64,000 bases of DNA from Deltaproteobacteria bacterium (GTDB taxonomy: Bacteria; Desulfobacterota; GWC2-55-46): contig JACOUO010000007.1 of the NCBI GenBank assembly GCA_016177845.1, forward strand, positions 62,001 to 126,000. Direction: 5' to 3'. Below the pieces are notes generated by a model, which was not told the DNA's origin, did no database searches, and saw only the letters and a list, made by a program, of their open reading frames with translations. This document shows, piece by piece, positions 18,004 through 27,110 of this stretch; position 1 is the first letter of the stretch; each line of letters opens with the position of its first letter. A program made the translations under genes and the position numbers.

Positions 18004-19100
18004 TAAGGCTTAAGGACTTGGACAGGCTCCTTATAATATCGACGCTGATGCTTGTTGTCGTGGGCGTTGTCATGGTCTATTCCACAAGCTATATCGTAGC
18101 CATGAAACGCTTCGGGGATGAGTACTTCTTTGTCAAAAAGCATCTTACCTATGCGTTTGTGGGCCTTGGGCTTTTCATAGCAGCGGTAAAAGTGCCGTAT
18201 GATTTCTACCGCAAGATGGCGTACCCGATACTGATACTTTCCGCCATACTGCTTATTTTTATATTCATCCCCGGGCTTGGGTTTACCGCAGGAGGCGCAA
18301 GGAGATGGGTGAGATTAGGGCCTATCGCTTTTCAGCCCTCAGAGCCTGCAAAGCTTGCGGTGATATTTTTTCTTGCGTATTCCCTTGCAGCAAAGCAGGA
18401 GAGGATTAAGAGCTTCGCAGTAGGGTTTTTGCCCAACATTATTATTCCGGGCATCATGATACTCCTTATCATGTCTGAGCCTGACCTTGGCACTGCGATT
18501 TGCGTTGCATCGATTGTTTTTATAATGAACTTCAGCGCAGGCGTAAGGCTCAGGTATTTATTCGGGATGCTTTTGGCAGCTGTCCCGTTCATCTGGCTTG
18601 TAATAATGAACTTCAGCTACATGATGAACAGGATTTTGATATTTTTAGACCCGTGGAAAGACCCCTCTGGCAGGGGTTTTCAGATGGTCCAGTCATTTTT
18701 GGCATTCGGCTCAGGCGGCATATCAGGAGTAGGGCTTGGCGAAGGCAAGCAGAAATTATTCTTTTTGCCTGAGGCGCACACTGACTTCATACTCTCCGTC
18801 ATAGGAGAGGAACTGGGGCTCATAGGCGTCGGCGTAGTAATATTTTTCTATGTCTTATTTTTATACTGCGGGACAAAGATAGCGTTCAGGGCAAAGACGC
18901 TCCACGGCACTTACCTTGCGCTTGGGCTTACATTCATGGTCGTCCTGCAGGCGGCTATAAACATGGCGGTTGTGATGGGGCTTCTTCCGCCAAAGGGGCT
19001 GCCGCTTCCGTTCGTCAGCTACGGAGGCACTTCCCTTGTTATAAACATGATAGCCGTAGGCATTATTTTAAATATTTATATCAGGGGAAATGAGGCTTGA
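18000..19100 (+). CDS. ftsW: Septal peptidoglycan glycosyltransferase FtsW
   Basis: This 366-residue SEDS-family membrane protein has about ten helices and polymerises lipid II at the septum with FtsI. The start is TTG at 18000, four bases after a GGAGG site and overlapping the murD stop. Diagnostic segments are PSEPAKLAVI, SEPDLGTAI, PEAHTDFILSVIGEELG and, near the end, PLPFVSYGGTSLV. The TTG start gives an N-terminus [15 protein letters not shown], as in homologues. Confidence 0.94.
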   Translation: MIRLKDLDRLLIISTLMLVVVGVVMVYSTSYIVAMKRFGDEYFFVKKHLTYAFVGLGLFIAAVKVPYDFYRKMAYPILILSAILLIFIFIPGLGFTAGGARRWVRLGPIAFQPSEPAKLAVIFFLAYSLAAKQERIKSFAVGFLPNIIIPGIMILLIMSEPDLGTAICVASIVFIMNFSAGVRLRYLFGMLLAAVPFIWLVIMNFSYMMNRILIFLDPWKDPSGRGFQMVQSFLAFGSGGISGVGLGEGKQKLFFLPEAHTDFILSVIGEELGLIGVGVVIFFYVLFLYCGTKIAFRAKTLHGTYLALGLTFMVVLQAAINMAVVMGLLPPKGLPLPFVSYGGTSLVINMIAVGIILNIYIRGNEA

Positions 19101-19129
19101 TATTTTTGAGCCGTTTGAAGAGGTAGCAA

Positions 19130-20212
19130 GTGAAGCTTGTAATGGCAGGGGGAGGAACAGGCGGACATCTTTTTCCGGCGCTCGCCCTTGCGGAAGAATT
19201 TAAAAAACGCGACCCGGACATACAGATAATCTTTGTGGGCGGCAAGGGCGGTCTTGAAGAAAAGATCGTGCCGAAGTATGGGTACAGGCTTGAGCTTTTA
19301 AGCGTTGAAGGCATAAAGAGAAGAAGCGGCCTTAAGAGACTAAAGGCGCTCGGCAAGGCTGCCAGGTCAACGATGATAGCGATACAGATGCTCCGCTCGA
19401 TAAAGCCTGAAGGTGTAATAGGCACAGGGAGCTACTCATCCGCCCCTGTTGTAATGGCGGCAAAGCTCCTTGGCATAAAGACGGCGATACTTGAGCAGAA
19501 CGCGCTGCCCGGCCTTACCAATAAGGTATTGGGAAAGGTAGTCAACAGGATATACATTGCGTTTGAAGAGGCGCGCAGTTTTTTCCCCGGTGGCAGGACA
19601 ATACTTACAGGCAATCCTGTAAGGGTGGATATATTAAAAAAGATAAAAGAAAAGCAAAGCCATAAAGACGACAAGTTCTCCATACTGGTCTTTGGCGGAA
19701 GCCAGGGGGCAGTAGCCATAAACGCGGCTTTTCTCGATGCTACCGAGTACTTGACCGATATCTGGGGCGGCCTAAAGGTCGTGCACCAGACAGGCGAGGA
19801 AGGGTTTGAAGCGGCAAAGGCGGCATACAAGAGAAAAGGGCTGAAGGTAGAGGTCATAAAGTTCATTGACGATATGGCTTCAGCATACAGTTCTGCCGAC
19901 CTTGTGGTGTGCAGGGCAGGTGCTACATCGATTGCCGAGATAACGGCAATGGGGATTGCCTCGATACTTATACCTTATCCCTTTGCCTCTGACGACCACC
20001 AGACAGTCAACGCCAGGTGTCTCGTGAAGAGCGGGGCGGCTGTGATGATAAAGCAGGATAAGCTGACGGGCAATGTTTTAGCCGAGGCAATAAGAAAATT
20101 TTACGGTAATTCGCAGGAGCTCAAGGCAGTGAAGGAGAAGTCAAGGCACTTCGGCAGGCCTGAGGCGTCCGAGATGATAGCAGGCAATTTTTTAAAACTT
20201 ATATACAAATAG
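19130..20212 (+). CDS. murG: UDP-GlcNAc:lipid I N-acetylglucosaminyltransferase MurG
   Basis: This 360-residue GT28 enzyme makes lipid II on the inner face of the membrane. It starts at GTG 19130 after an AGAGG site. The glycine loop GGGTGGHLFPALALAEEF lies at the N-terminus; GTGSYSSAPVV, EQNALPGLTNK, GNPVR, LVFGGSQGAVAIN and CRAGATSIAEI follow, with the UDP-GlcNAc loop IPYPFASDDHQTVNA. All are standard for MurG. Confidence 0.95.
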   Translation: MKLVMAGGGTGGHLFPALALAEEFKKRDPDIQIIFVGGKGGLEEKIVPKYGYRLELLSVEGIKRRSGLKRLKALGKAARSTMIAIQMLRSIKPEGVIGTGSYSSAPVVMAAKLLGIKTAILEQNALPGLTNKVLGKVVNRIYIAFEEARSFFPGGRTILTGNPVRVDILKKIKEKQSHKDDKFSILVFGGSQGAVAINAAFLDATEYLTDIWGGLKVVHQTGEEGFEAAKAAYKRKGLKVEVIKFIDDMASAYSSADLVVCRAGATSIAEITAMGIASILIPYPFASDDHQTVNARCLVKSGAAVMIKQDKLTGNVLAEAIRKFYGNSQELKAVKEKSRHFGRPEASEMIAGNFLKLIYK

Positions 20213-20240
20213 AAGGCAACAGCAAACCAAGGGGTAAGAG

Positions 20241-21620
20241 ATGTACAGAGGCAGGATAAAAAAGATTCATTTCATAGGCATTGGCGGCAGCGGCATGAAC
20301 GGCATTGCCGAAGTGCTTGTAAATATGGGCTATAAGGTAACAGGGTCTGACCTTGCTGAAACAGACACCACAAGAAGGCTTACGCAGCTTGGCGCAACGA
20401 TATTCATCGGCCACAGGGAAGAAAATGTGGTCGGCTCGCATTGCGTCGTCTATTCATCAGCGGTCAAGAAGGAAAACCCAGAGATAAAAGAGGCGACCTT
20501 CAGGCAGATACCCATTATCCCAAGGGCTGAGATGCTTGCCGAGCTTATGAGGATGAAATACGGGATAGCCATAGCAGGCACCCACGGAAAAACTACTACG
20601 ACCTCAATGGTATCGATGATACTTGCCAACGCGAACATGGACCCCACTATCGTCACAGGCGGAAAACTTAACAGCCTTGGGGCGAACGCGAAGCTTGGCG
20701 GAGGGGACTTTCTTGTAGCAGAGGCAGATGAGAGCGACAGGAGCTTTTTAAAGCTCTCTCCCACTATAGCGGTAGTGACCAATATAGACAGGGAGCATAT
20801 GGATAATTACAAAGATATGGATGATGTAAAGGGCGCGTTCCTTAACTTTATGAATAAGGTCCCTTTTTACGGGTGCGCGATAATTTGCCTCGACCATCCT
20901 GTTATCCAGAGCCTTGTGCCGAATATCACGCGCAGGTTTATCTCTTACGGACTGACGGCCCAGGCGGACATACACGCAAGGAATGTAGTCCACAGCGGCA
21001 TGCAGACATCTTTTGATGTGTATTTCAATAAAGAGAAGATGGGCAATATCACCCTTAATCTTCCGGGTGAGCACAATGTGTATAATTCGCTTGCGGCGGT
21101 TGCCGTTGCAAGGGAGCTTGAGATAGATTTTTCTCACATCAAGGCTGGCCTTGAAGGGTTTACCGGTGTTGAGAGAAGGTTTCATGTCAGGGGAGTTGCC
21201 GGAGACATTACCGTAGTGGATGACTACGGACACCACCCGGAGGAGATAAAGGCAGTCCTCAGGGCAGCTAAAAAAGGCTGGACAAACAGGGTCGTTGTCG
21301 TATTCCAGCCGCACAGGTACTCAAGGACAAAGGACTTGTTCAAGGAGTTCCTCTCCTCGTTCAATGACGCTGAAAAACTTATTTTGACAGAGGTCTATGC
21401 GGCAGGCGAGGAGAAGATAGCAGGGGTTTCGGGCGAAGAGCTTTACAAGGGCATAAGGGGCTACGGGCACAAGGATGTCTCTTATGTGCCTGATATAAAT
21501 AATATTCCCTCATACCTTGAAAGCATTATAGCTCCGGGGGATATGGTCATAACGCTTGGGGCAGGCGATATCTGGAAGATGGGCATTAAATTCCTTGAGT
21601 CGCTAAAAAGCAAAAGATAG
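20241..21620 (+). CDS. murC: UDP-N-acetylmuramate:L-alanine ligase MurC
   Basis: This 459-residue Mur ligase adds the first amino acid of the stem peptide. Motifs: HFIGIGGSGMNGIAEVL for the nucleotide-sugar site, YSSAVKKENPEI, ATP loop AGTHGKTTTTSMVS, EADESDRSFLKLSP, VTNIDREHMDNYKDM and VDDYGHHPEEIKAVL. It is 28 bases after murG with GGGGTAAG as ribosome site. A complete and standard member of the family. Confidence 0.95.
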   Translation: MYRGRIKKIHFIGIGGSGMNGIAEVLVNMGYKVTGSDLAETDTTRRLTQLGATIFIGHREENVVGSHCVVYSSAVKKENPEIKEATFRQIPIIPRAEMLAELMRMKYGIAIAGTHGKTTTTSMVSMILANANMDPTIVTGGKLNSLGANAKLGGGDFLVAEADESDRSFLKLSPTIAVVTNIDREHMDNYKDMDDVKGAFLNFMNKVPFYGCAIICLDHPVIQSLVPNITRRFISYGLTAQADIHARNVVHSGMQTSFDVYFNKEKMGNITLNLPGEHNVYNSLAAVAVARELEIDFSHIKAGLEGFTGVERRFHVRGVAGDITVVDDYGHHPEEIKAVLRAAKKGWTNRVVVVFQPHRYSRTKDLFKEFLSSFNDAEKLILTEVYAAGEEKIAGVSGEELYKGIRGYGHKDVSYVPDINNIPSYLESIIAPGDMVITLGAGDIWKMGIKFLESLKSKR

Positions 21621-21638
21621 CAGTTATGAGGTCCGGGC

Positions 21639-22571
21639 ATGGTAAAAGGCAAGGGAGAAGAAAAGGTGTCGGTACAGTATTCACTGTTTTTCATACAGCG
21701 CTTCAAGGGAAAAGTATTATTTAATGTCCCGATGAGCGAATACACATCGCTTAAGATCGGCGGGCCCGCGGATGTGATGGCATTTCCGCAGGATGAGGGC
21801 GACCTCAAAGACCTTATAGCGTTTGCAGAGGCAAAGAATTTTCCGTTCTACATACTCGGTGCAGGCACTAACCTGCTTGTCAGGGACGGCGGCTTCAGGG
21901 GCATTATCGTCAACATGACAGAGGGCTTCAAGGACATCATCTGGCAGGAAGACAAAGCCATAGTCGGAGCAGGCATAAAGCTTTCAGAAACAGTTGCCCA
22001 GTGCAGGGAACGAGGGCTTTCAGGCCTTGAGTTCGCTGTGGGCATACCCGGCACAATAGGCGGAGCGGTTGCCATGAACGCAGGCGCCTACGGCTCCGAG
22101 ATGAAGGATGTCGTAGACGGCATTGAGATAATAAACAAAAAAGGCCAGAAGAAGTTCATACCTGCAAGTGAGCTTGGGTTCTCATACAGAAAGGCTGAGA
22201 TACCCAAGGGAGCGGTTGTGGCAAGGGTGCACATGAAGTTTGAGAAGACGACCCCTGACGCTGTAAGGGATAAGATAAAGGAATTTACCGAGAAGCGAAG
22301 GACCTCAAGCAAGGTCACATATCCCAACGCAGGCTCGATGTTTAAAAACCCCGAAGGCCTGTTCGCAGGAAAATTGATAGAGGACGCGGGGCTTAAGGGC
22401 GAGAGGTCGGGAGAAGCGCAGGTTTCAGAGATACATGCCAACTATATCGTAAACCTTGGCAAGGCCAAGGCAAAGGATGTGCTGGCTCTCATGGCCCTTA
22501 TAAGGGACAGGATATTCAGCCAAAAGGGCATTGTGCTTGAGCCTGAAATAAAGGTGGTAGGCGAGGATTAA
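21639..22571 (+). CDS. murB: UDP-N-acetylenolpyruvoylglucosamine reductase MurB
   Basis: This 310-residue FAD enzyme reduces the enolpyruvyl group to give UDP-MurNAc. Motifs: YTSLKIGGPADVMAFP, GAGTNLLVRDGGF, GLEFAVGIPGTIGGAVAMNAGAYG (FAD-binding, positions ~120-145) and YPNAGSMFKNPEG with the proton-donor Ser, followed by the C-terminal Glu in VLEPEIKVVG. The sequence pattern is that of type II MurB (the short form). The first ten residues are weakly supported, so the start could be slightly later. Confidence 0.94.
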   Translation: MVKGKGEEKVSVQYSLFFIQRFKGKVLFNVPMSEYTSLKIGGPADVMAFPQDEGDLKDLIAFAEAKNFPFYILGAGTNLLVRDGGFRGIIVNMTEGFKDIIWQEDKAIVGAGIKLSETVAQCRERGLSGLEFAVGIPGTIGGAVAMNAGAYGSEMKDVVDGIEIINKKGQKKFIPASELGFSYRKAEIPKGAVVARVHMKFEKTTPDAVRDKIKEFTEKRRTSSKVTYPNAGSMFKNPEGLFAGKLIEDAGLKGERSGEAQVSEIHANYIVNLGKAKAKDVLALMALIRDRIFSQKGIVLEPEIKVVGED

Positions 22572-22597
22572 AGTTTAAGTTTCGGAGCAGGAATATA

Positions 22598-23521
22598 TTG
22601 AAGATAACAAAGGCACTTTTAAAAAGAAAAAAGATAGGCGTCCTTATGGGCGGGACCTCAGAGGAGAGGGAGATATCCTTAAAGACCGGTACCGCTGTAC
22701 TTAAGGCGCTTCATGATAAGGGATATAACGCAGTATCCGTTGACGCTGGTAAGGATTTGGCCTACAGGCTTGTAAGGGAAGAGATAGATATAGCTTTTAT
22801 CGCGCTTCATGGCCGCTACGGCGAGGATGGCTGCGTTCAGGGCACATTGGAAGTGATGGGTATTCCCTACACAGGCTCAGGCGTACAGGCCTCTGCCCTT
22901 GCCATGGATAAGATAGCGGCAAAAAAGATGTTCAGGTTCAACGGTGTTTCTACTCCTGAGTTCGGCATATTTGAGGAAGGCAGGAAAATAAAAGGCATCA
23001 ATGTGCCTTTTATCGTGAAGCCTGCCACGCAGGGCTCTGCGATAGGGGTGAGCATCGTCAGAAAAAAGACAGAGATATCCAAGGCCATTGCCGAAGCGAC
23101 AAGGCACGGCGGCCCTGTATTGATAGAAGAGTTTATCGAAGGCAGGGAGCTTACGGTCTCTATACTTGACGGCAGGGTGCTGCCCATTATCGAGATAAGG
23201 CCAAAGGAAGGCTTCTACGACTACAAGGCAAAATACACAAAGGGCATGACGGAATTTACCTGCCCGGCTAAGCTTAAAAAAACAGTTGAGAAGCGTGTGG
23301 CAACTGAGGCGCTTGGCGCTTATACGGCTCTTAATTGCATGGGCGCGGCAAGAGTCGATGTGATGCTTGACAGTAAAGAGAACCCCTATGTGCTTGAGGT
23401 AAACACAATCCCCGGCATGACCGAGCTTAGCCTTTATCCGAGGTCAGCGGCTGCCGCCGGCATGAATTACCCGAAGCTTGTTGAAGAGATGCTTTTGGGG
23501 GTAGGACTTAATAAGATCTGA
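22598..23521 (+). CDS. ddl: D-alanine-D-alanine ligase
   Basis: This 307-residue ATP-grasp enzyme makes the D-Ala-D-Ala dipeptide for MurF. It starts at TTG 22598 after GGAGCAGG. Motifs: VLMGGTSEEREISLKTG at the N-terminus, ALHGRYGEDGCVQG, GIPYTGSGVQASALAMDK, VKPATQGSAIGVSIV (grasp loop), EEFIEGRELTVSI and EVNTIPGMTELSLYP with metal-binding Glu and Asn. It is the cell-wall ligase by position in the dcw cluster; two more distant ATP-grasp relatives lie at 51.3-53.3 kb. Confidence 0.95.
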   Translation: MKITKALLKRKKIGVLMGGTSEEREISLKTGTAVLKALHDKGYNAVSVDAGKDLAYRLVREEIDIAFIALHGRYGEDGCVQGTLEVMGIPYTGSGVQASALAMDKIAAKKMFRFNGVSTPEFGIFEEGRKIKGINVPFIVKPATQGSAIGVSIVRKKTEISKAIAEATRHGGPVLIEEFIEGRELTVSILDGRVLPIIEIRPKEGFYDYKAKYTKGMTEFTCPAKLKKTVEKRVATEALGAYTALNCMGAARVDVMLDSKENPYVLEVNTIPGMTELSLYPRSAAAAGMNYPKLVEEMLLGVGLNKI

Positions 23522-23524
23522 GAT

Positions 23525-24367
23525 ATGAGAATAAACCAGGGCAGCCCAAAGCGTAAAAATAAAAGACTTAAAGAGCCTTTTGGGAAAAGGGCGAAAAGGT
23601 TTGCCGCCAGGTCGGCAAAGATCATTGTAGTTGTTGCCGCTCTCCCGACAGTTGCCTTTGGCGGCTGGTGGATGTACAGGCAGCTTGTTACAACGGCGTA
23701 TCTCTCAGTCAGCACAATCAATGTGGCAGGCGTCGAGAAGGTCACAAAGGAAGAGGTAGTAGAGCTTTCAGGCATCAAAGAAGGGCAGAACATACTCTCG
23801 TTCAAGGCAAAGGATATTGTAAGCGCGCTTAAGAAAAACCCGTGGATAGAAGAGGCGGTAATCAAAAGGAGCGTGCCTGATACCATAAATATCGAGATAA
23901 AGGAGCGCCAGCCCATTGCCCTTGTGAAGCTTGATGAGATGTATGTGATGGACAGGAACGGGATAATCTTCAAGCGGTTAGCGCAGGAAGATGAGCTTGA
24001 CCTGCCCGTTGTCACAGGGCTTACAAAAGAGAGCCTGAACGACGCAAGCCAGACAGAGGGCGGATTGCTTGAGCTAATAAAGGTGCTCTCCGCAAGGAAT
24101 GGATTTAACATAACAAATATTTCAGAGATACATGTTGATGCGACTTACGGCCTTAGCGTATTTACGGTTGAGGACGGGGTCAGGCTTGACCTTGGCAAGG
24201 AAGGCTTTGAAGAGAAGTTCGCCTCCTTTGAGAAGATACTTAAGACAAGGGACGGGATTTTAAACGGCATAGAGGCAATGGATTTAAGCAATCATCGGGA
24301 AGTGGTCGTAAGATTTACTACAGACGTAGTAAAGGAAGGCGGTAAAGGAAATGGCCAAAAAGGATAA
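23525..24367 (+). CDS. ftsQ: Cell division protein FtsQ
   Basis: The protein has 280 residues. A basic cytoplasmic head (RKNKRLKEPFGKRAKRFAAR) is followed by one membrane helix (about 35-55, IIVVVAALPTVAFGGWWMY), a POTRA domain (STINVAGVEKVTKEEVVELS onwards) and the FtsQ beta domain with YVMDRNGIIF and a C-terminal DLSNHREVVVRF. It scaffolds FtsB/FtsL in the periplasm. It starts three bases after ddl and overlaps ftsA by 17 bases. Confidence 0.92.
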   Translation: MRINQGSPKRKNKRLKEPFGKRAKRFAARSAKIIVVVAALPTVAFGGWWMYRQLVTTAYLSVSTINVAGVEKVTKEEVVELSGIKEGQNILSFKAKDIVSALKKNPWIEEAVIKRSVPDTINIEIKERQPIALVKLDEMYVMDRNGIIFKRLAQEDELDLPVVTGLTKESLNDASQTEGGLLELIKVLSARNGFNITNISEIHVDATYGLSVFTVEDGVRLDLGKEGFEEKFASFEKILKTRDGILNGIEAMDLSNHREVVVRFTTDVVKEGGKGNGQKG

Positions 24368-25580
24368 CATCATAGTCGGGCTTGATATCGGGACTACAAA
24401 GATCTGTGCCATAGTCGGGGAAAAGACAAAAGAGGGCGTAGAGATAATCGGCATAGGGACCCACCCGTCCAGGGGTTTGAGAAAGGGTGTGGTAGTAAAT
24501 ATCGAAAGTACGGTTGAATCCATAAAGCACGCGGTCGAAGAGGCTGAGCTTATGGCAGGCTGCGAGATAAACAGGGTTTACTGCGGCATAGCAGGCGGCC
24601 ACATAAGGGCGTTCAACAGCCACGGAGTAATCGCCATAAAGAGCAGGGAGATTACCCAGGCCGATGTTGACAGGGTCATAGAGGCGGCGCAGGCTGTTGT
24701 GATACCTCCTGACAGGGAAGTCATCCATGTAATACCGCAGGAGTACATAGTGGATGACCAGGAAGGCATACAGGAACCCCTCGGTATGCTTGGCATCAGG
24801 CTTGAGGTAAAAGTGCATATCGTAACAGCAGCCGTCACCTCCGCGCAGAACATAATAAAGTGCGCCAACAAGGCCGGTTTGGATGTGGCTGACATAGCTT
24901 TGCAGCAGATTGCAAGCAGTGAAGCGGTCTTAAACCCGGATGAAAGGGAGATAGGCGTAGTTTTAGTTGATATTGGGGGCGGAACCACTGATATTGCTCT
25001 TTACCACAGCGGCACAATAAAGTATACTACGGTAATTTCATTAGGCGGAAATCAGGTAACAGGCGATATTTCAGTGGGGCTTCGCACTCCTACGGGAGAG
25101 GCGGAGAAGCTGAAGAAGCAGTACGGTTGCGCCATGACCGCCATGGTCTCCAAGGACGACAACATCGAAGTCCCGAGTGTCGGCGGAAATAAATCTAAAA
25201 CAGTTTCAAGGTACATGCTCTGCGAGATAATAGAGCCGAGGATAGAGGAGATCTTCCAGCTTGTAAAGAGGGAGATAATGAAGTCCGGCTACGAAAATCT
25301 CGTCTCTTCGGGAGTGGTTCTTACAGGCGGCACAGCCGCAATGGAAGGGATAACAGAGCTTGCCGAGCAGGTATTTAACCTCCCGGTCAGGAGAGGCTTG
25401 CCCACAGGCATAACAGGGCTTGTCGATGTGGTAAAAAGCCCGATGTACTCAACAGGGGTAGGGCTCGTGCAGTACGGGGGCAGGCATCTTACGGGAACCC
25501 AGTTTCAGAGGGGAAGCGAGAACACAATGTTTAACAAGCTCACCTCGCGCATGAAGGGTTGGATGAAGGAGTTTTTCTAA
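24351..25580 (+). CDS. ftsA: Cell division protein FtsA
   Basis: This 409-residue actin-like ATPase tethers FtsZ to the membrane. Nucleotide-binding motifs are VGLDIGTTKICAIVGE (phosphate 1), VLVDIGGGTTDIALY (phosphate 2) and VVLTGGTAAMEGI (adenosine). The 1C domain lies between residues ~85 and 165. The C-terminus (LTSRMKGWMKEFF) is an amphipathic membrane-targeting helix. AAAGGAA precedes the ATG, which lies within ftsQ. Confidence 0.95.
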   Translation: MAKKDNIIVGLDIGTTKICAIVGEKTKEGVEIIGIGTHPSRGLRKGVVVNIESTVESIKHAVEEAELMAGCEINRVYCGIAGGHIRAFNSHGVIAIKSREITQADVDRVIEAAQAVVIPPDREVIHVIPQEYIVDDQEGIQEPLGMLGIRLEVKVHIVTAAVTSAQNIIKCANKAGLDVADIALQQIASSEAVLNPDEREIGVVLVDIGGGTTDIALYHSGTIKYTTVISLGGNQVTGDISVGLRTPTGEAEKLKKQYGCAMTAMVSKDDNIEVPSVGGNKSKTVSRYMLCEIIEPRIEEIFQLVKREIMKSGYENLVSSGVVLTGGTAAMEGITELAEQVFNLPVRRGLPTGITGLVDVVKSPMYSTGVGLVQYGGRHLTGTQFQRGSENTMFNKLTSRMKGWMKEFF

Positions 25581-25588
25581 GAACGGAC

Positions 25589-25616
25589 TTGAGCGGATAA
25601 AGGCGGATTTTATATT
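25589..25616 (+). promoter_or_regulatory. Possible internal promoter for ftsZ
   Basis: TTGAGC (25589-25594), a 16-base spacer and TATATT (25611-25616) lie in the 84-base gap between ftsA and ftsZ, the right place for extra ftsZ transcription. The match is moderate. Confidence 0.4.
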
Positions 25617-25664
25617 ATTAACGAAGCTTGGGATGATGGCGGGAAAACCAAAGGAGGTGGATGA

Positions 25665-26831
25665 ATGTTCGAGATGGATGAGAATTTTAACAGCGGCGCG
25701 AAACTAAAGGTCATCGGTGTCGGCGGATGCGGCGGCAATGCCGTCAATACCATGATTGAGAGCGGACTGGACGGAGTTGAGTTCCTTACGGCCAACACAG
25801 ACAGCCAGGCTCTCCAGAAGTCATTGGCAGGCATAAAAGTCCAGCTCGGAGCCACACTTACAAAGGGATTGGGCGCAGGCGCCAACCCTGATGTAGGCAA
25901 GAACGCGGCGCTTGAGAGCAAAGAGATGCTCAAGGAAGCCTTTAAGGGCGCTGACATGGTATTCATAACAGCGGGCATGGGCGGCGGAACAGGCACAGGC
26001 GCAGGCCCCATAGTAGCCGAGGCCGCAAAGGAAGCAGGCGCGCTCGTAGTAGCTGTCGTCACAAAGCCCTTTGCCTTCGAAGGCGCAAAAAAGATGAAGC
26101 AGGCCGAAGAAGGCCTTAAGAGAATCAAGGAAGTAGTTGATACAGTAATTACAATACCGAACCAGAGGCTTTTATCAGTTTCAAATAAGAATACATCGCT
26201 CAAAGAGGCCTTTAAAAGGGCTGATGAGGTATTATTGCAGGCAGTAAAAGGAATCTCGGATGTAATCACGATATCCGGCCTTGTAAATGTGGACTTCGCC
26301 GATGTTAAGACAATCATGTCTGAGATGGGCCAGGCCCTTATGGGCAGCGGCGTGGCGAGAGGCGAGAACCGCGCAGCCGAGGCAGCAAGAAAGGCGATAT
26401 CCTCACCTCTTCTCGAAGATATCTCCATCAACGGCGCAAGGGGCGTGCTTATCAACATCACCGGCTCATCTGACATGACCATCCATGATGTGCATGAGGC
26501 CTCATCCCTTATCCAGGAAGAGGCGCACGAGGACGCACACATTATATTCGGCGCGGTAATCGACGAAGAAATGGGCGAGGAAGTCAGGGTAACAGTCATT
26601 GCCACAGGTTTTGGCAAGTCAAATGAAGGCAGGATGCCCAAGGAGATAATCCCCCAGGCAGTCATTGTTGACGAGTTTGACCTTGATGTCCCGACCGTAA
26701 TGAGACAGAGGGATAAGAATTTTGACCTGAAGAGCAATGAGATACGCAGGCTCGGTAAGCTCGGCGGCTTCAATGTCGATGACGAGGATATGTACGACAC
26801 ACCGACCTTCCTGAGGAAGCAGGCTGATTAA
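25665..26831 (+). CDS. ftsZ: Cell division GTPase FtsZ
   Basis: This 388-residue tubulin homologue forms the Z ring. It starts after a near-perfect GGAGGTGG ribosome site. It has [11 protein letters not shown], the tubulin loop [12 protein letters not shown] (GGGTGTG at 106-112) and the T7 loop [11 protein letters not shown] (catalytic Asp). After a short linker it ends in the conserved tail DTPTFLRKQ, which binds FtsA and other partners. Its strong ribosome site, unlike its neighbours, fits a need for high expression. Confidence 0.97.
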   Translation: MFEMDENFNSGAKLKVIGVGGCGGNAVNTMIESGLDGVEFLTANTDSQALQKSLAGIKVQLGATLTKGLGAGANPDVGKNAALESKEMLKEAFKGADMVFITAGMGGGTGTGAGPIVAEAAKEAGALVVAVVTKPFAFEGAKKMKQAEEGLKRIKEVVDTVITIPNQRLLSVSNKNTSLKEAFKRADEVLLQAVKGISDVITISGLVNVDFADVKTIMSEMGQALMGSGVARGENRAAEAARKAISSPLLEDISINGARGVLINITGSSDMTIHDVHEASSLIQEEAHEDAHIIFGAVIDEEMGEEVRVTVIATGFGKSNEGRMPKEIIPQAVIVDEFDLDVPTVMRQRDKNFDLKSNEIRRLGKLGGFNVDDEDMYDTPTFLRKQAD

Positions 26832-26933
26832 ATTATTGCAGTTGTTTTATTGATTCATAGCAGTGTAGCGTTCAAGAGGTATGCAGCCACCTCCTTTTCC
26901 GCGCCATTGTCTTGCCATCATCGTTAAAGAAAA

Positions 26934-26955
26934 GGAGCAGGTCTATGCCTGCTCC
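26934..26955 (+). terminator. Stem-loop after ftsZ, possible weak terminator
   Basis: GGAGCAGG (26934-26941), a 6-base loop and CCTGCTCC (26948-26955) form a perfect 8-bp hairpin about 100 bases after ftsZ. Only a short T-rich stretch follows, so it may be a Rho-type or mRNA-stabilising structure rather than a strong terminator. Confidence 0.4.
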
Positions 26956-27041
26956 AACACGGTTTTGTATTCTCTTCGGGCTTGAATATTTTACACAGGT
27001 CTTAAGGCTTTTGCTTGCCTTTCCCCTCAATTTATCCTGCC

Positions 27042-27070
27042 TTGTAAACCATTCTATTCTATGGGATAAT
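27042..27070 (+). promoter_or_regulatory. Probable sigma-70 promoter before the radical SAM genes
   Basis: TTGTAA (27042-27047), a 17-base spacer and GATAAT (27065-27070) lie just before the first radical SAM gene; a TATAAT also occurs at 27073-27078. It would start transcription near 27077. Confidence 0.45.
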
Positions 27071-27110
27071 TTTATAATATTGCGTATTGTTTTTTGTTCC
27101 CGTTCAGGGA

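Noticed and set aside
18488-18503. TGGCACTGCGATTTGC in ftsW, resembling a sigma-54 promoter
   Set aside because: GG to GC spacing is one base too long and it lies within a coding region.
25610-26800. Long open frame (396 codons) on the minus strand opposite ftsZ
   Set aside because: It is a mirror of the ftsZ coding frame: Ser/Pro-rich, no domain and no ribosome site.
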